Of a stretch of DNA of 64,000 nt, positions 23,401-33,953 are shown in pieces; within the stretch, counting starts at the first letter, position 1, and each line of letters opens with the position of its first letter. This stretch comes from Trissonchulus latispiculum (lineage: Eukaryota; Nematoda; Enoplea; Enoplida; Ironidae): contig JASAND010000509.1 in the NCBI GenBank assembly GCA_030248195.1, positions 1 through 64,000 on the forward strand, read 5' to 3'. The notes under the pieces are model-generated. The model saw only the letters and a list, made by a program, of their open reading frames with translations, was not told where the DNA came from and did not search any database. The position numbers were made by a program, and so were the translations under genes.

Positions 23401-25755
23401 AAGATGGACCGCTGTAAACAGAACAGACAGAATTTATGGAGTTTATGATAGGAAGAGTGAGACACTAAGCGTTTCCCAGTGTATTAAGCTTGCAATATGC
23501 TGGAAACATTAGGGACAAAATCTCAGAGGGGCTTCTGCTCAACGTGCACTTGCTCTTGATTTAAGTGACCTTTGCCAATCTGAACAAGCGATTTCAAGTT
23601 AGTTCATATGGCAGGTACTGACTTTTATTCTTTCGAGTCGACCACTTTCAGGAGGCATCCATACATAGATATCATATCCAGCATCCAATACGAATACATC
23701 TCCTCGGTTCAAGGAATTGCTGCTCGCTTCAACCTAAAAATATTTTAAACTTATTTGCTACATCTTATTATAAATTAATTAATTAGAATTTAATTCCCAG
23801 ACAAGAAGGATAAGCGTCACTTCATCACATAAGACATGACTGCTGACTACATTCTTATATAAATACGACGATTCTGATACGTATTATCCGATGTCGAGTC
23901 AAGGAAGGTCCACTCCAAAAATTTTATGTTTAGTCCTTAGGCTATCATGTTTGCTACCAAGAATGCTAACATTGAAGATTTTCAAAACCTTAATGTATGA
24001 CAGAGACAGCGTCTCTTTTCATGATTCTTCGATAGTACCTCTATCAAAACATTCAGTATTTTCAACTTGGCTCGCACCATGATAGTGACTGTGTACAACT
24101 GCAAGATATAGCTAGGCATTTGACTAGGAAGCCTTTTTTGCTAATTTGGTTAAAGGTGGGTAGCAAATCTGAAAGATATACTAAATTCGTTGGCATTCTT
24201 TCTATGTTCGTACTTCCCAACATCGAACGTTTCTTTTCCCTTTGCACTGGTACAACTGTATCTCATAGGATGGTCGTTCAACGTGATGAAAACCACTGGC
24301 AAAGCCTCCTTTCAAGTACCTAAATCAGTAAAAACATCAATCTACCTTTCCAATTCCGTACTCACATTGTAACACAGTATATAATATAACAGTTACCAGA
24401 ACTAGGGCAAATGACAGATTGTGATCGAAGAAATAAGAATTTAGCCTTAGCAGACAGGTTAGGAAAGAAAGTATTTACTTGATTCCGTTTTTAAAGTGAG
24501 ACAGGAACAAAGAGGTTTCGTGGGCCTGAATTTCTCTGTATTGGACAGGGATTCCACCAAATTTATCATCCAATTCCACTGCTTTTATGGCAGCTGTTCC
24601 ATATTCATCCTGTAAACAAGGGGATAAAAGATAATACTACCATTTATTAGTGAGCTTTGGATTTCTGATATTTGCTCTCGTAAAAAGTATTTTAATAGGA
24701 AGAAAAAACATGAGTGATAAAGGTAAAAAATAGGATAGAATAATCGACCTGAGTGGACTTGTTGCCAATCCAAAAATGAATGTCCCATTCTTCAAACTTT
24801 TTAGTCTGAAAACAAGCAGCGTTGAATATTAATAATGAAAAAGTGCATTATTAAGCTTTAATTTTGATCATAGTAGAATACAAACAAAATAAAATATGTG
24901 ATTGTGAGTAGTGTTGTTGGCCGGCCGAGGAAAACCCGGCCGGCCCACTATGCCGACAATCCGGCCGGCCGGCTGCCGGCTAACACCCGGCCGGCCGCCG
25001 GCCAACACCCGGCCGGCCGGCCGGTCGGGTCAGATGCAGCCGGCCGGCCGGTCTTCAGAAAAAGGATACTACTTGATTTTATCTGTTATACATAACCAGG
25101 AGTAACTGTATGCATCAATTAATGCTAAATATTTTGCAAAATACATGAAAAATAGGGCAAAACTGGTACCGGCCGGCTTTTTTTGACCGGCCGGCCTGTT
25201 TGACCCGGCCGGCCGGCCGGCCGGTTTGCATCACCCGGTCGGCCGGCCGGTTCCGGCCGGCCGGCCGAGTCAAAAAACCGGCCGGGCAACAACACTAATT
25301 GTGAGTGTCTCAAGCATTTATGATTGTTATCTCCGCACTTTAGTGAACCACAGGCCACAGCTCATTTCACAAAGTTACTTCTAACCTTTTTCCTAACTAT
25401 AGACTCAGCTGTGTCTTTAACGTTTATACAAACTTACATACAACAACAAATAGCAATCTCCTTCGTAGAAATTCCCGTAGAACTGTTTTGGGACTGGCAC
25501 TGCTTTGAACTTCTGCAAAATAAAATGTTTCACACGTACATATATTCATGTCAGAAGTTTCTTTTGTATTGTATTATTGTCGCTCTTGTATAGCAGTTAC
25601 ATAATCAAGCAGCAAGATTTTTAATTTTACAACTTCTACAATTTTAGAACAATTTTTGTAATCTCCAAAATTCTTCTAACCTCAATTCTCCATATTTCAA
25701 TGCCTTCCTTTAGACCACAACCCTCAAATTCTGGATCATCAACGGACCGGAACAT
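14456..25755 (-). CDS. gsnl-1: Four-domain gelsolin-like actin-binding protein, 15 exons
   Basis: Minus-strand exons 25755-25681, 25512-25438, 24805-24749, 24609-24479, 24319-24214, 23733-23623, 23259-23193, 19617-19485, 19254-19176, 18230-18132, 16901-16791, 15862-15779, 15515-15405, 15018-14896 and 14503-14456 join in phase to 469 residues, ATG to TAG. Domain 1: [42 protein letters not shown]. Domain 2: [32 protein letters not shown]. Domain 3: [27 protein letters not shown]. Domain 4: [40 protein letters not shown], which is most like domain 6 of gelsolin. Such proteins cap or sever actin filaments under calcium control. Four domains and about 470 residues match nematode GSNL-1 better than six-domain gelsolin. 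One intron (donor GC at 15777-15778) is GC-AG; the donor after 15405 is a weak GTGCTC. A short open stretch at about 14748-14830 ending KTKIE-stop could be an alternative end. Confidence 0.92.
16034..16786. mobile_element. MITE with long terminal inverted repeats in a gelsolin intron
   Basis: Arms of about 230 bases (about 16034-16262 and 16554-16786) are inverted copies, starting near the ends with CTTTTGTGTAC and GTGGGGACCACGATAT. The unique middle is about 290 bases and has no coding. TTAC flanks both ends (16028-16031 and 16787-16790) and may be the target duplication. The right end lies only four bases from the splice donor of the exon 16901-16791. No transposase, so a non-autonomous DNA element. 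Confidence 0.75.
17210..17806. mobile_element. Palindromic hairpin element, copy 1
   Basis: An almost perfect palindrome of about 597 bases: outer arms GGGTCTTATTTCGATTACCC and its mirror, then CTCAAAATCCTTAAACTTGACC, TTTTCGACC-CGCTGAGTTC, and TTTTCGATTTCGCGAAATTC, each mirrored on the right. The centre (about 17480-17560) has GTTAGCTTAGTATAAGC and TTAAGCTTAAG. It sits in the gelsolin intron between exons 18230-18132 and 16901-16791. There is no open frame. Related copies are at 18438-19048 and 33954-34398. Confidence 0.75.
18438..19048. mobile_element. Palindromic hairpin element, copy 2
   Basis: Arms of about 300 bases: left GTCTCTAGCGCTTTCCCCC and TTTGACCAATAACGTTG, right mirrored as CAATAACTTTGAAAT-type and GGGGGAAAGCGCAGGAGAC. 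The centre (about 18660-18830) has TTTTGTTAGCTCAGTATAAGC, like the centre of the 17210 copy, but the outer arms differ. The middle of each arm is TTTAAA-rich. It is in the gelsolin intron between exons 19254-19176 and 18230-18132. No coding. Confidence 0.72.
20500..20692 (-). mobile_element. tRNA-derived SINE, copy 1 (minus strand)
   Basis: Read on the minus strand from 20692, the element starts GGCCCTGTGGTGTAGTGGG, an internal A-box-like start, and has GGTTCGAACCCC about 55 bases later, a canonical RNA polymerase III B box. The body (AAAAGCTGAACC, TCTCTCCTATAGTTCGTGG, GTGTCTGACGCCTC) matches the copy at 29021-29275. It lies inside the 3.6-kb gelsolin intron, just upstream of the nested SLC5 gene. 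No functional tRNA cloverleaf is expected; the anticodon arm is degenerate. Confidence 0.75.
20833..23044 (+). CDS. Sodium/solute symporter, SLC5 family (monocarboxylate or vitamin transporter-like), three exons
   Basis: Exons 20833-21019, 21272-21648 and 21911-23044 join in phase to 565 residues, a normal SLC5 length. The first exon gives TM1 ([19 protein letters not shown]), then [21 protein letters not shown], the typical SSS start (E/QFLFGGRKM-PVALSL-ASF). The second has YPAEMYTMG and [13 protein letters not shown], completed by AILMYAG in exon 3. Exon 3 supplies [30 protein letters not shown], the [18 protein letters not shown] segment after VFSGTLS, and later helices. These features match SLC5A5/6/8/12 (iodide, multivitamin, monocarboxylate) rather than glucose carriers. 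It would move a small anion with sodium across the plasma membrane. Extracellular Asn-Val-Thr sites lie between TM12 and TM13. The gene is wholly inside an intron of the opposite-strand gelsolin-like gene. Confidence 0.94.
24909..25297. mobile_element. hAT-type MITE built of GGCCGGCC palindromes
   Basis: The ends TAGTGTTGTTG and CAACAACACTA are inverted copies. The 8-bp sequence ATTGTGAG is repeated directly outside both ends (24901-24908 and 25298-25305), the size of a hAT target duplication. Inner arms are dense in CCGGCCGG units, so the whole element folds on itself around a 90-base AT-rich centre. It has no coding capacity. It lies in a gelsolin intron, between exons 25512-25438 and 24805-24749. 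Confidence 0.85.
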
Positions 25756-27521
25756 TGTAGTAAATTACGGTACAGACTGAAAAACTGTAATAAAACATTT
25801 TAAGTATTGTCTTGCAAAGCTGACATTTATTGAATTTGGTCAGGCCTGAAGAGAAGTAGTTGAACAGTTAGAGATTACTGTTTTACTTGCAGAAATTTCA
25901 GAAACAACTGTAGTACCCGCATCCCGCGACACACTCTCCCATCTGACATTCACCATACTGGTTTCAGTTAAATTGGAGCATTTATTGCAAACAAAAAGAA
26001 TTAAAATGAAGGAATGAATGAATAAAATAGATGAAAAATGAATAAAATGTTAATAAAATATAGTACGTTTTCGTTCACTCCAATGAAAACTTTCACAATG
26101 CACTGGTTGCGACCTTCAGGCTGGGTTATGCCTCCTTCGAGCGGCTCGACGCGGTTCGACAAGTTTTGAAACGAAACTCTACCTACTGAAAAATCAGCAT
26201 TTTCTAAGGAATATGTACATAGCGCAGAAGAATCGCATTGTTTATTTTTCGTTTTATTTCCTAGACCAATGGTTTTATCCAAAAAACTACTCCTTCCTAA
26301 ACACTAATCCTTGCCAACTTAACTCTATACCAAATATCAGCTAAAGATATCGCGACACGCGGTTTAGGCCATAAACGTATTTCAAACTGAAGTGGAATCT
26401 AGGACGGTGGAAAAAGCAACAATATAATTTGTAGGGCTATTGAGAGAATTTTCGGCATAAAGGAGTGTACAAGAAAAGCTTTTTTGTTCCACTGGAGCTT
26501 GTTTGAGGCAAATGTTTGCAGCATCATCTGGTGGCGTTAGCAGATGCCAAACAAAAAGGGAGAGTTTTTGTAAAAAACAAATATAATAGGACGATCTTTG
26601 TTAAAGTTTGTCACCATTCCCGTGCTGAAGATGACAGCGTGCTTAGGCAACTGCTTGAAGTTGGAATTGGGTGGCACATCTATTCTAAAAAGTCTCAACT
26701 GCGAAAAGGTTGTGCGAAAAGAGGGCTTTTAGCACAGGTGCCGAATGTATAGGCTGTAGTCAGTCATGATAACCTTTCAACTTCGGTGTATTCGGAAGGT
26801 GAAATGGATAAATGTGGAAAAAGATTTCTTTAAATGAAAAAAACATCTGGAAGCAAAGAACAAACCAAATCCTTGTGATGGAGGATAAAAATTTAGCTAT
26901 GATTTATTAAAGTCATCAAAATTTACAGGGTGGTTGTTTCAATCTTATCTGGTGTTAATGTTGTAGCTGCCAACGGAGAAATCAATTATGAGGGCCGTTG
27001 CCGTGTTTAACAGTGGTTGACCATTGATTACAACATTTAGCTGCAGCAAAGGATTACAGGCGGATTAGCAAATTGTGACAGAAAAAACTGCGAACGGGGA
27101 GTTCACAAAACTAACAGAATCTATAAGTCTGCCCTGTATAAAACATTTCCACGCTTTTATCTTTTTAATCCTTCAATTTTAGTACACTACTAGGGACTTT
27201 AGGACACGCCCAGTTCTTCAACGTCTCTTACCTCTCGCGTCCTGAAGGTCTCGAACCTCTGACCTTGCAAATCTCATGACTTCATTGTTAAATTTGCTTC
27301 ACTTAATATTAATTTCTTTCTAGACCTCATGTTTGATGGCTTATTTCTTATAGAAGTCTAATATAGTCTAATTGCTTTCAACCTTTAATACTATTCTAAT
27401 CTAGCACATGACTAGGTCTCATACTACAGAGGATATGATTTAGTTCAGCAAAGAATCACAAACAAAAAACATCATATGACAGTTTTAGCGCTCACAAAAA
27501 ATGTTCAAACGAACAAAATGT
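25756..27521. other. Region between the gelsolin-like and globin-like genes
   Basis: It contains the presumed promoter side of the gelsolin-like gene (first ATG ends at 25755) and the 3' side of the minus-strand globin gene (stop at 27522). The short frames present (for example 26001-26282 minus, 26516-26752 plus) show no family match. I see no RNA gene or repeat of note. Confidence 0.4.
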
Positions 27522-28292
27522 TCAAATGGAGGCTGGATGCAGTAACAGGGAATCTGAACTGGTATATTTTAAGATCATGGCTTCTGTTGTTACGACTGCC
27601 AGTCCAGATTCTATGTCACTACAGGAACTGGGACGATTGTTTTCCGATCTGGCAGCAGGCTTAGGAGATCGTCCCTCAAGTAGGATGTTGTAGTTGAAGG
27701 AGTCTTTGATTTCGGCCACTACAAAGGAGAGCAGTCGGTGCCAGCTGTGTGAGGTCTTGTCTTTAGCAGAAAAGAAGGCTCTACAGCCCGAGGGATTTAT
27801 CGTTTTCAAAAAGGCCAACTTAAAGGGGAGCCAGTTTTCGGCGTCAAACGTGACCCCCGGCATTCCGCAGTGAGCTCGACCCGTAGAACGAAGCAATTTG
27901 ATGACCTTTCCTTCGTCGCGAATGTTAGTGATCAGGTAGTTGAAAAATTGTGCATACTTTTCGGCAATATGGCGAAGTCTATCGGCGACGACTTCTGGCT
28001 CCGCGTCCTGAGAGATACGATAGATGCGACACAAGTCCGGCTTGCAGGCCATGGTTTTTGTGAGAACGCTTTCGAAGAACTTCACCTTGTCTGGCACATT
28101 TCGCCAGGAAATGAAGATTCGCTGAACATCTTCGTCTGTGAAATCGATGCTTTTTCCGCTCTCCGGACTGGATATCTTCCGCATGGGGACGGGAGAGCGT
28201 CGACGCATGATTCCAGACGTGGACGTCATGATGCGAGCGATTCGGGCCGACGACGTGCGTTGAATAACGCTGTGGTCACAGTTAAGTTCCAT
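27522..28292 (-). CDS. Globin-like protein, nematode type with extensions
   Basis: A 256-residue frame from ATG 28292-28290 to stop 27522-27524. A splice acceptor (GTGTGTTTTAG) ends one base before that ATG, so a 5' untranslated or short coding exon probably lies upstream. Residues 1-50 are basic and low in order. Residues about 50-210 fit a globin fold: FTDEDVQRIFISW (helix A), an aromatic-rich helix E region (HIAEKYAQFFNYLITNI), GRAHCGMPGV with the probable proximal histidine, WLPFKLAFLKTI (helix G start), and SWHRLLSFVVAEIKDSF (helix H, W-x-x-L pattern). The C-terminal tail of about 45 residues is serine-rich. Nematodes have many such divergent globins, some with redox or sensory roles. 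Identification is by pattern only; oxygen binding is not shown. Confidence 0.72.
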   Translation of the reverse strand: MELNCDHSVIQRTSSARIARIMTSTSGIMRRRSPVPMRKISSPESGKSIDFTDEDVQRIFISWRNVPDKVKFFESVLTKTMACKPDLCRIYRISQDAEPEVVADRLRHIAEKYAQFFNYLITNIRDEGKVIKLLRSTGRAHCGMPGVTFDAENWLPFKLAFLKTINPSGCRAFFSAKDKTSHSWHRLLSFVVAEIKDSFNYNILLEGRSPKPAARSENNRPSSCSDIESGLAVVTTEAMILKYTSSDSLLLHPASI

Positions 28293-29020
28293 CCTAAAAC
28301 ACACACCTTGTATTAGCAAGATTATAAAAGAACATTAATCTGAGAAACATGAATAGATTGTCACAAAAGATTTATGAGAGGATTGTATCCCAAATTAAGT
28401 TATAAATAAATAATACATAATTTAACAATAAATCACCAATTTTTAAAAACTTTCAACAAAAACTTAATTTTCAGGTCAACAAAATTGGTTTTGGTCAATT
28501 TTATGAACAATCATAAAATCACCAGCGATGTCGGAAACTTTTATAAACATGGTATAACAGCCTATTTTTAGCCATTTTTGCTTTCCCTTGCCTAATTTTT
28601 CCTAGCCCATTGCCCTTGACGGTAGGGCTTGTACCTGTTCCGGGCTGGGGAGGTGCTTGGAAATCCGCGTAGCCCCGTGTAAACTGATGATTACGCTTAG
28701 CAAATCAAAATTTACTTTGAAATGATAGCTTCAACATAATTTGACGTGATTATCAAAAAACTTTAATAAGGAATTTAATTAAACTTTGTTGTTATATGAC
28801 GGCTAAGATTTAAGAACTTTGGCAGTGTTCCAAACTTAGATTAACTCAGCTTTAATGACTGACTAACAACAACATAAGAACGTATCATTGCGTCTTAATA
28901 TTTTAAATATTTTACACAAAATCACTACAGCCAGTGTTGCAATAGTTGCCAAGATCCTGCCCTTCTGTAAGGGAAGCAGGCATAGGAAAGATTGATAAGC
29001 CTGACATGGGAGTTCAGCTG
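28293..29020. other. Upstream region of the globin-like gene
   Basis: AT-rich sequence. It must hold the upstream exon or promoter of the globin-like gene, but I cannot fix either. No other feature is seen up to the SINE. Confidence 0.35.
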
Positions 29021-29275
29021 ATGGCCCTCTGGTGTAGTGGGTTAGCATGTCTGTCTCGGGATCAGAAGGGCCGTGGCTCGAACTCCGGCTGGGCCAATTT
29101 TTACTTTCAATAGTGAGTGAAAAGCTGAACCGCCCTCTACCTTCTCTCTTCTAGGTCCTGGTTTCGTGGGTACACGGATGTCTGACGCCTCTAGTTCAGG
29201 CTTGCTTTTGGTTTCTTCTTGATCCTCCAGTCCTGGTAGAGGCGCTACACTTCCATCTGACGAGGTTCTATCTAT
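29021..29275 (+). mobile_element. tRNA-derived SINE, copy 2 (plus strand)
   Basis: Starts GGCCCTCTGGTGTAGTGGG, with GGCTCGAACTCCGG as a slightly changed B box. The body (AAAAGCTGAACCGCCCTC, TCTTCTAGGTCCTGGTTTCG, GATGTCTGACGCCTC, GCGCTACAC) follows the copy at 20692-20500 in the same order. This copy has about 50 bases (near 29210-29255) that copy 1 lacks. It is therefore a family of short retroposons mobilised by an unknown LINE. Confidence 0.75.
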
Positions 29276-31101
29276 CACAGTTATCCCACATAATTTATTT
29301 CCAGTTCATGTACACTAGCGCACTAGCCCACACACACTGTCTTCTTTCGTCTTCAACTACTCACTCACATTTGGAAGCTTTCCTAGCATGAAATCGGATG
29401 AAATTTAGACAGCAGACTTGCGGTTTAAATGTTAGACAGGGAAAATGTCCTGCGAATGGATGTAAACAAAGACCCAGCTAATCAGTAACTGTTGCTGATG
29501 TAGCTTGCTGATTGTGTAACCAATAAATACTAAGGCTACAGCTGACGACCTTTATGATAATATAGACTGTCACACAGGTGGGTTTTATAGGAATATGTGG
29601 GTTGTAATTTAGTAATGGAAAGTTACAGGGTTGGGACAATGAGTATGCCTATAAAGAGTACGATGCTAATCACTTCAATCTTATGATAATGTCAGGGCTG
29701 AATGAGGCTCACCTTTCTGAAGAGTTAGAGATTATCTCCTTTTTCAATGATCGTAATTTCATGTAAGACCTCGGGCATAAGGCGACTTACTTAGTGGCTG
29801 AAACAAGAATCGACAAGTTACTGTGTATTAAAGAAAGAAAATTATGTTCATCACTATAATATGCTTCCTAACATGATTCCTTCAATTAATGCGCAGTTTC
29901 CATTAAGCATTATGGCATGCATCATATTCGGCTTGCTTAATCAAAATTACATTAGAAATCAACGTATACGGCTATGTAAAACCGGAACAGAAGCCAACGT
30001 TTAGGAATCTTGATGATTTGACTTGGACGAAAGATTTGACTATTTAACTCGACTGTGCACCAAACTTTTCACACGCCGAAGCAAAGCACTTCGATTGTTC
30101 AGAATTTTTTGAGGGTCGGCCGCCGGTGTCACGGTGAAATTTTCCCCTAGACAGTTTTCCTTCCATAAAAATTTAACCGGTGAAATCCCCACGGAAACAT
30201 GTCACCGGTAAAATAATATCCCCCCCTTAAAAAACAATCACCAGCGAAATTTTTCGGGAAGGGGGAGATTTCACCGTTAAGCTGTTATGAAAATTTAAAA
30301 GCAGTTTAGATAATATTCTGAAAAAGAAATTTGGTGGAAAATTGAAAGCAATCAATTGAATCAAATTTTAATCGTTGCCTGACGTACCTAATTAACAAAA
30401 TTTTTATAAAATTATCATCTGCAAAGGTCGTCACAAGCAGGAATCTGTGTTTGTTTGCTTGTTTGTTTTCCAATAAAAAGCCGGTTGGCGGAAACTTAAA
30501 TGCTGAAAACGGAACTTGTAGTAAAAGCGAGATAGCTCACAGCTTAGAAAACGAATAGTTTATAGTAGTGTATTCATGTACTAAATATAGTGATATACGA
30601 TAGAATAGACCCATGGTGTGGCTGGGTTGGGCTAAATCTTTGTCGAAAATGAAAGAAGGAAAAAGTCATTTAACAAACACCAAAGGTCCGACCAATTCGA
30701 GCCCATGGGACTCAAGCCCACGAACCCATTTCGCAAACTAGCCAAAAGCAACAATAAGGAATATTTGTTACGACGTTTTTGCCTATTTAGCATTCAAAAT
30801 CTACTTTGCAAAACTTCGTAATTTGATTGGTTGAAAGAATATGTAGAAGCCAAGGAAAGGATTATAAAATGCCTAAACGAGCAAATTGAAGCATATTCAG
30901 AAGTCTGAGTCGACAGAACTGATTGACTGGTTCATTGACGGAGCGACTGCTGATAACGCAACGTTCCTCTCCAAAAGGGTCCTTTGAGGAAATAAGCTGG
31001 AACTACCGTAAGCCCCGGTTATACACGTAAATATTCTGATTGTTATGTACACATGTAAAGAAGACGTGAACAAGACCTCTTTCTTTTTCTTATTTTTTCT
31101 A

Positions 31102-31102
<1 letters not shown>
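29276..31102. other. Gene-poor region
   Basis: No gene is supported. At about 30120-30290 there is a block of GGTGAAATTTTCCCC, ACCGGTGAAATC and GATTTCACCG units that resembles the end arrays of the 7785-10199 element, including GGTGTCAC. The rest is AT-rich and without recognisable structure. Confidence 0.4.
30120..30290. repeat. GGTGAAAT/TTTCCCC unit block
   Basis: Short units GGTGTCACGGTGAAATTTTC, CCGGTGAAATCCCC and GGGGGAGATTTCACCG alternate in both orientations. They resemble the arrays inside the ends of the fold-back element at 7785-10199 and may be a small relative. Confidence 0.45.

Positions 31103-31149
<47 letters not shown>
31102..31149. repeat. TAA/ATT trinucleotide microsatellite
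   Basis: About 15 uninterrupted copies of AAT. The leucine run seen in one minus-strand frame is only a product of this repeat. Confidence 0.95.
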
Positions 31150-31150
<1 letters not shown>

Positions 31151-31272
31151 AGTTGCTGTCGTGGAATGAGGAGTCAGGAAAGTAGAAACTCCAGGGGCCA
31201 GTTTCATAAAACTTTGTCGAGTCGTCAAGTCAAGCAGCTGCTCTGCGCTGGAAATATCTGTGACTTGTGCTC

Positions 31273-31630
31273 TAGAGATGAGCATTTCGGCCCGTCGGCC
31301 GGGCCGACCTCCACTGGTTAGCGGGCCGGGCCGGGCCGGGTCGAGAAATTTTTTAGCAGCGGGCCGAAACGGGCCGATTCGACTCTAAGAAATGTTGTCA
31401 AATCATTAAAATTAGCATTACGTTTACTCATTCAGGTTGTTTTACATCAAATTTTAACATGTCGTAGCATAATTTAGCGTTTTCAGCATTCAGTAAAGCC
31501 TTTGAAATAATACTGTTAGTTAAATTTTCGAAATTTTCGTTTGGCGGGCCGGGCCGGTCCGGGCCGAGCAAGATTTTGGAGCGGGCCGGGCCGGGCCGGG
31601 CCGAAGAAATCCGGCCCGTGCTCATCTCTA
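31273..31630. mobile_element. hAT-type MITE with GGGCC-repeat arms
   Basis: Ends TAGAGATGAGCA and TGCTCATCTCTA are inverted copies, and TTGTGCTC is repeated directly on both sides (31265-31272 and 31631-31638), an exact 8-bp target duplication. Inner arms consist of GGGCCGGGCC units facing each other across an AT-rich centre of about 160 bases. The 358-base length and lack of coding make it a non-autonomous hAT element. It differs in end sequence from the 24909 element but shares its layout. Confidence 0.87.
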
Positions 31631-32084
31631 TTGTGCTCCTGAAACGCGAGTACCGATGAAAAATATCTGCTAGTTATCGAGTCGAGTTCTCTAGTTAAAT
31701 TTTACTCGAGAATTTTTCAATGTAATAATTTTACTCGACAAATTTTTAAAAAAATTAAAAGCTTAATATTTCGACCGTATAACTATTTTATATTGTCTTT
31801 ACAAATTGCACCGACCCGAAATTAAACCTCGATGACTACTGTTTGGTTTTTAATACCAAAGACATAACATACTGCAAGCAAACGGCTGGCTACTCGACTA
31901 CTCGCAGACTCGACAACTTTTATTGAACTGGCCCCAGTTGAACCAATTTAGTGATGTGCTGCCTATACCAATGCACCCATCTGAAGCTTGATTCTGACCT
32001 GTAACTGTAAATTTTGGTTTTTTCGATTTCGAATTTCGATTTTCAGGAAATTTTATCCAGGCCCGTACTTTCTTAGGGGAACCA

Positions 32085-32740
32085 TTTTGCGTCATTATTT
32101 CGACTTTCTCTGATCTCGCTAATTTTTACGTATTTTATTGTCCAAATGGTATATTTTAACGAATTTTTAAAATTAAAGTTAATTAAATCTTACGGTTGTC
32201 GAGTAATTTCACCTCAAATTTGAAATCTCATGTGTTAAACATAGGAAACTAGAAAAGTTGTCACTTTTTTGCGTGCGCCAAAAACCTCCAGACAAACGTT
32301 TATAAATCTGGACAAAGTTTATATATTAAATATTAATTATTAATTCTATATTAAAATAACACTAAAATAATAAACTGCGGAACCTTGGGATTAAAATTTT
32401 AATTTAGGCATTTAAAATAATTTTTCGAAGATTTCAAATTTGGCCTAAAGGAAAATCGTGTTATATTTTAAATTTTGAAAACGTTTTCATTCCACATTTT
32501 CAATTCCACATTCGTTCCACATTTTAGCGTCTCTATAATGTGAAATTTGTCCAGATTCATAGACGTTTGTGGGGAGATCTTTCGGCACACGCGACAAATT
32601 ACAGCTTTTCTCACTGCTTAGTTTTAACACACGGGTCCTAACTTTGAAGTGAAATTAGTCGACAACCGTAAAAACTTACGACTTTAATGATTAAACTCAT
32701 TAAAAGATACCGCCTGGACGAATACGTAAGAATCAACAAG
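32085..32740. repeat. Palindromic repeat related to the 9030-9400 region
   Basis: The left arm (about 32085-32290: TCGACTTTCTCTGATC, TTATTGTCCAAATGG, CTTACGGTTGTCGAGTAATT, CATGTGTTAAACATAGG) is mirrored at about 32570-32700 (TTAACACACGG, GTGAAATTAGTCGACAACCG). The same left arm is found at 9040-9225. No coding. Probably a copy of a fold-back element whose other copy lies inside 7785-10199. Confidence 0.6.
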
Positions 32741-33953
32741 TTTTTGGAAAAGTAACAGTTACTGTACAGTACACTTGGTATAGTAACAACAAGCAACTTT
32801 ATGAGCTAAACTAAAGCTAAATTTGCTAGCTTTTCACAAAGTATATAAAATTTTTTATATCTAACCTGTCATTGTTCCCATACAATTTCGAAGGAAGGGG
32901 GAATGCAAACAATGAATGAATTCCTATTCGAGATATTCTACAAGACTATTTGGATTCAGAACGTCTATTAATTCCACCATAGTGGAGGTTTTGTGGTAGT
33001 TACATCTGACAGGTGGCTACTTACTGACACTTTCGTTAAGTTGCCTAAGGGGATGGCATGGCAATCAGAAAGAAGGGCCTACAGTTTATTCTTGCAGACC
33101 CCAGAGTCTAGAATTCACATGATCCGTCACTTGTGGCGAGTGGAAACACCACTAACTGATTTGAGGTTCATATTTTATTTTAAGGCTATAAAAGGGAAGA
33201 CGGCTCGGATTCCTTTCTGATTACATCGCTAAATTGGACTTATAATAACGAATATTACACGTATACAATTCTTAGCAGTCAAAGTTTGAAACTTACAAAG
33301 CACAGCTCGATTCACCTCGGACACACAATATTATTCAAGCCGATTCAATATAGCAAAATTGAGGAGACTCAGGAGACAAACAGACTGCTCTTTGCCAAGG
33401 AATTTTCTCTGATCGTCGTAAATGAGTTCACAATAGCGAGTATAATACGATTGCTTTAGGGTAGGTTAATTTTTCCCCAGCATGACGAGAAAAACAGCTC
33501 TATTGAGCCAACTTAGCGTTAATAGGCCCAGATAGGATTACGGTAGATGGAATAATATTGTCATTATTAGAAAAATTAAGCCTGGGTACTTATCAGCTGA
33601 TACGAAAAATATTTTGACAAATTTGCTCCACAATTCTAAGTCAAATTAGTTTTCAATGTTTTTTCCGGTGAACGTCAGATACCAAAATAGCAACAAGCTT
33701 CTTACAGTAGTAGTCGAACTCGAACACAGTGGCACAATAACAAAAATTTTATTTTAGACAAATACGAATGATGGACTTCAGCATGTAAATTGTTGAAAGG
33801 GTCTGCTTACGAAATTAGTGGATCTCTACAAAATTCCTAATCGAAAGAAGCGCCTTCTTTCGTCTAATCAGAACGGTCGTATGTTCGCTAAAAGAATTAT
33901 GTTAGCTGGAGTTTCAGCCAGCCCGGCCGTCAGTCAGTCTGTCACAATAAAGA
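32741..33953. other. No gene seen
   Basis: AT-rich sequence with only short, unconvincing open frames (for example 32993-33220 plus). No repeat edge, RNA gene or splice-linked exons found. Confidence 0.35.

Noticed and set aside
24898..25358. Frames rich in Gly/Arg/Pro/Ala near 25 kb
   Set aside because: They translate the CCGGCCGG arms of a MITE.
31043..31285. Minus-strand frame with a long leucine run
   Set aside because: It is a translation of the AAT microsatellite; no other support.
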